DNA from: an uncultured Oscillospiraceae bacterium
GTDB taxonomy: Bacteria > Bacillota > Clostridia > Oscillospirales > Oscillospiraceae
DNA length: 53,099 bases
Direction: 5' to 3'
Assembly: GCA_944386855.1 (NCBI GenBank)
Contig: CALXCR010000030.1
Location: 1 to 53,099, forward strand
Both the position numbers and the translations under genes were made by a program. This document shows, piece by piece, positions 50,652-53,099 of this stretch (position 1 is the first letter of the stretch; every line of letters begins with the position of its first letter). Below the pieces are notes generated by a model that worked only from the letters and a program-made list of their open reading frames with translations, was not told the DNA's origin and made no database searches.

Positions 50652-51584
50652 ATGGATCTGTTTCAGCTTGAATGTTTTAAGCGGGTAGTACAGTGCGGTA
50701 CGGGGGTGCAGGCGGCCGATCAGATGCACATATCGCAGGCGACGCTCAGCCGCGCTATATCGTCGCTCGAATCGGAGTTGGGAGTGAAGCTATTCGAGAG
50801 GATAGGCAGAAAGCTCATCTTAAACGAGCACGGCAAACTTTTTTATAAGTATATATACAAGGCGCTGGATATCATAGCTCAAGGTACTGAAATGGTCAAA
50901 GCGACGCCGTACGAGAGCGAGGGATTTGTGGGGATAGGCTGCATGGGCTTCAACGGGATACTTACGGAGTGCATACGCAGTTACTGTGCCGAAAATCCGA
51001 GAACTAGTTTTCGGTTTGACAGGTTTGACAGAAACCGCGGGGGAACGGAGAGGCTATACAGCATGGATATAATCATGACATTTTCGATGTGGGGCAAAGA
51101 TAACGGGTCAGACGAGTTCCCTGTCACAAAAGAGTTGTTTGACGATGTCTACTACCTTGTCATGTCGGATAAATATATGTCGTTTCCGGAGAATAAAAAG
51201 AGCCTTAAACCGGAGGAAATAAAGGATCTTACATATATTCTTATGCCGACAGCATTCGAGCCGGATAATATGTCGTATCTGATCTGGCAGGAGTTTAGGA
51301 GGCTGACGGGAAATGACTCGCCGAGGATCGTCGAGGTTATAGATTTCGCACAAAAGCTCACACTTTTATCAAACGGAACTGGAGCGGGCTTTTTAACGGC
51401 CGTATGCCTGCCGTTTGCAAAAAAATACGACCCGAGGCTTCGAATATACGCTATCGAGGGGCTGGAACTTCAGCGCAGGATGGTCATCTCGCGGCGCAGA
51501 AGGGACAAAATGTCGCACCAGAGCGCGGACGTCTGGGATTATATGCTCGATTATTTTAATCTTCCGCCGGATATGGAAGATTAG
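50652..51584 (+). CDS. LysR-family transcriptional regulator (3)
   Basis: This 310-residue protein has the LysR winged helix (GVQAADQMHISQATLSRAISSLES, about 18-41) and an effector domain. Its end (RRRRDKMSHQSADVWDYMLDYFNLPPDMED) matches that of LysR (2), so the two are paralogues. GGGAGAG lies before the ATG. It is 107 nt upstream of, and on the same strand as, the ABC permease genes, which makes peptide uptake a plausible target; that is inference. Confidence 0.9.
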   Translation: MDLFQLECFKRVVQCGTGVQAADQMHISQATLSRAISSLESELGVKLFERIGRKLILNEHGKLFYKYIYKALDIIAQGTEMVKATPYESEGFVGIGCMGFNGILTECIRSYCAENPRTSFRFDRFDRNRGGTERLYSMDIIMTFSMWGKDNGSDEFPVTKELFDDVYYLVMSDKYMSFPENKKSLKPEEIKDLTYILMPTAFEPDNMSYLIWQEFRRLTGNDSPRIVEVIDFAQKLTLLSNGTGAGFLTAVCLPFAKKYDPRLRIYAIEGLELQRRMVISRRRRDKMSHQSADVWDYMLDYFNLPPDMED

Positions 51585-51691
51585 AAATATAGACAGAAAA
51601 AACCGATTGCAGTGCGTAAAGGGGGGATAAACAGGGCAAAAACGTTTCAAGCGCCGCAAAAATAACGAAATATTAGGAGGCACGACACATA

Positions 51692-52675
51692 ATGGTACGA
51701 TTTATCCTTAAAAGATTGCTTATGATGCTGCCTGTGCTGTTTGGGATCACCTTAATAGTGTTTTTGATGCTTCATTTTACTCCAGGTGATCCGGCAAGGG
51801 CAATGCTCGGCAATACAGCGACACAAGAGGAACTGGAGGAGTACAGAGAGATGCTTGGCCTGAACGACCCGCTGATTGTTCAGTACGGCAGATATATGTA
51901 CGACCTGATCTTTAAGTTTGATCTGGGCAACTCCTATGTCAGCAGAAGACCGATCATGGACGAAATTTTAGCGCGCTTCCCGAATACGATACTGCTCACC
52001 TGCGTAGGTATGCTCGTAACGGTGGGCGTCGGCGTCCCGACCGGCATAATCTGCGCGATCAAACAAAATTCATGGATGGACAAAATAGCAAACCTCATAG
52101 GGCTTATCGGCGTATCCATGCCGGCGTTTTGGATTGGATTGCTACTTTCAAAATGGTTCGCCTTAGACCTGGGGTGGTTGCCGGCGACGGGGTGGTATGG
52201 TCCGAAATACTGGATCTTGCCGGCAATCACCGTAGGCATCAACACATCGTCGCTTATCATGAGGATGACGCGCTCGACAATGCTCGAAGTAATACGTCAG
52301 GACTACATAAGGACGGCAAGGGCAAAGGGCGTTCCCGAAAGAGTTATAACGATGCGCCATGCGCTTAAAAACTGCCTAATCCCGCTGATAACGATAATAG
52401 GGCTGCAGGTCGGTTCTCAGCTCGGCGGAGCGATGGTTACCGAGACCATATTCTCGATACCGGGGCTTGGTAAGCTGATGGTCGATTCGATAAACACAAG
52501 GGACTACCCGATGATACAGGGCGGCGCTTTGTATATAGCGGTCGTATTCAGCTTCGTAAACCTGCTCGTCGACATACTTTACGCGTATGCCGATCCGCGG
52601 GTTAAAACGCAGTATGTAAAGAAAAAGACCAAATCGAGCAGAAAGCTTGCCGCGGCGTCGGAAGGAGGGGAATAG
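51692..52675 (+). CDS. Oligopeptide/dipeptide ABC transporter permease, OppB/DppB type
   Basis: This 327-residue protein is the first inner-membrane permease of a peptide (or nickel) ABC importer. It shows the family N-terminus (FILKRLLMMLPVLFGITLIVFLMLHFTPGDP, split across about 3-33), about six helices and the ATPase-coupling EAA loop YIRTARAKGVPERVI (about 210-224). AGGAGG lies 11 nt before the ATG. The second permease follows after 1 nt. Peptide, dipeptide and nickel transporters cannot be told apart without the binding protein. Confidence 0.94.
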   Translation: MVRFILKRLLMMLPVLFGITLIVFLMLHFTPGDPARAMLGNTATQEELEEYREMLGLNDPLIVQYGRYMYDLIFKFDLGNSYVSRRPIMDEILARFPNTILLTCVGMLVTVGVGVPTGIICAIKQNSWMDKIANLIGLIGVSMPAFWIGLLLSKWFALDLGWLPATGWYGPKYWILPAITVGINTSSLIMRMTRSTMLEVIRQDYIRTARAKGVPERVITMRHALKNCLIPLITIIGLQVGSQLGGAMVTETIFSIPGLGKLMVDSINTRDYPMIQGGALYIAVVFSFVNLLVDILYAYADPRVKTQYVKKKTKSSRKLAAASEGGE

Positions 52676-52676
52676 C

Positions 52677-53099
52677 ATGACAAGTCAGGTTGCAGGCAGC
52701 AGGATGGAAAATATGACCATTGATGAGGTAGCCGATAAAAAAACGAATCAGTTTCTCGTTGTGCTCAGGCGCTTTTTAAAGCATAAGCTTGCCGTTATAG
52801 GCGCGTGCATAATAATTTTCATGATACTTGTTGCAGTTTTTGCACCGATGCTTGCCCCATATCACTATGAGGAACAGCATCTTCAGGATACCCTCGAGGC
52901 GCCCAACAGCACATATTGGTTCGGCACGGACCAGTACGGACGCGATATCTTCAGCAGGATTATATACGGGGCAAGGACGTCTCTGCTCGTGGGGTTCGGC
53001 TCGGTATCGGTCGGCGCGGTATTCGGCAGCCTTATAGGCATCATAGCCGGATACTTCGGAGGGAAGATAGATAACCTCCTTATGAGGTGTATGGACGTT
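52677..53099 (+). CDS. Peptide ABC transporter permease, OppC/DppC type (3' end outside window)
   Basis: The first 141 codons run to the right edge. They show the OppC N-terminus: a cytoplasmic lead, a membrane helix (LAVIGACIIIFMILVAVFAP, about 38-57), the periplasmic-type motif WFGTDQYGRDIFSRIIYGAR (about 78-97) and the next helix (GSVSVGAVFGSLIGIIAGYFGG). AAGGAGGGG lies before the ATG, and it starts 1 nt after the first permease. ATPase genes are expected beyond the edge. Confidence 0.93.
   Translation, partial: MTSQVAGSRMENMTIDEVADKKTNQFLVVLRRFLKHKLAVIGACIIIFMILVAVFAPMLAPYHYEEQHLQDTLEAPNSTYWFGTDQYGRDIFSRIIYGARTSLLVGFGSVSVGAVFGSLIGIIAGYFGGKIDNLLMRCMDV

Overview
The window (about 53 kb, roughly half G+C) reads as chromosome of an anaerobic, fermentative, medium-GC Clostridia-type Firmicute. 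The evidence is the hprK-murB-rapZ-yvcK-whiA-dnaE cluster, the ylxM-ffh-rpsP-khpA-rimM-trmD operon, Rex, AdhE, two kinds of [FeFe]-hydrogenase protein, SpoIIE-type signalling, strong Shine-Dalgarno sites and clean sigma-A promoters. Genus and species cannot be fixed from the sequence. I see no tRNA or rRNA gene, CRISPR array, insertion sequence or prophage.

Layout. 1-4.3 kb (minus): a membrane-anchored HTH regulator cut by the left edge, a DedA membrane protein, a type-B carboxylesterase and rpmB. 4.5-12.8 kb (plus): hprK, murB, rapZ, yvcK, whiA, dnaE, tightly packed behind one promoter and linking carbon control, wall precursors, division control and replication. 12.9-15.8 kb (plus): two tandem glutamate dehydrogenase paralogues, each with its own promoter and terminator. 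15.8-21.5 kb (minus): an eight-gene translation and protein-export operon from ylxM to an M29 aminopeptidase and a HAD phosphatase. 21.6-35 kb (plus): a 2,440-residue cyclic beta-1,2-glucan synthase-like protein, an inactive/active M16 peptidase pair, lgt, an acidic helical protein, a ROK regulator and a GtrA protein. 35-38.3 kb (minus): a DHHW protein, an MBOAT acyltransferase and a DUF4358 lipoprotein, which look like an exopolysaccharide O-acetylation set.

38.4-47.4 kb (minus) is the most interesting part: one apparent eight-gene operon, rex-adhE-APH-like kinase-two [2Fe-2S] proteins-HydS-SpoIIE phosphatase-group B [FeFe] hydrogenase. It joins NADH sensing, ethanol formation, a putative H2/redox-sensing hydrogenase with a PAS domain, and a protein phosphatase with an undescribed C-terminal domain. 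I infer that it senses the redox state and adjusts electron disposal. 47.5-53.1 kb holds three LysR regulators (two close paralogues around an unknown membrane protein) and the start of an Opp/Dpp-type ABC transporter cut by the right edge.

Non-coding points: a roughly 190-nt, highly structured, gene-free island between two convergent terminators (34982-35172), a hairpin leader before ylxM-ffh, a tandem 36-bp duplication that copies a lipoprotein box, a long palindromic operator candidate before rex, and a hairpin core shared by two neighbouring terminators.
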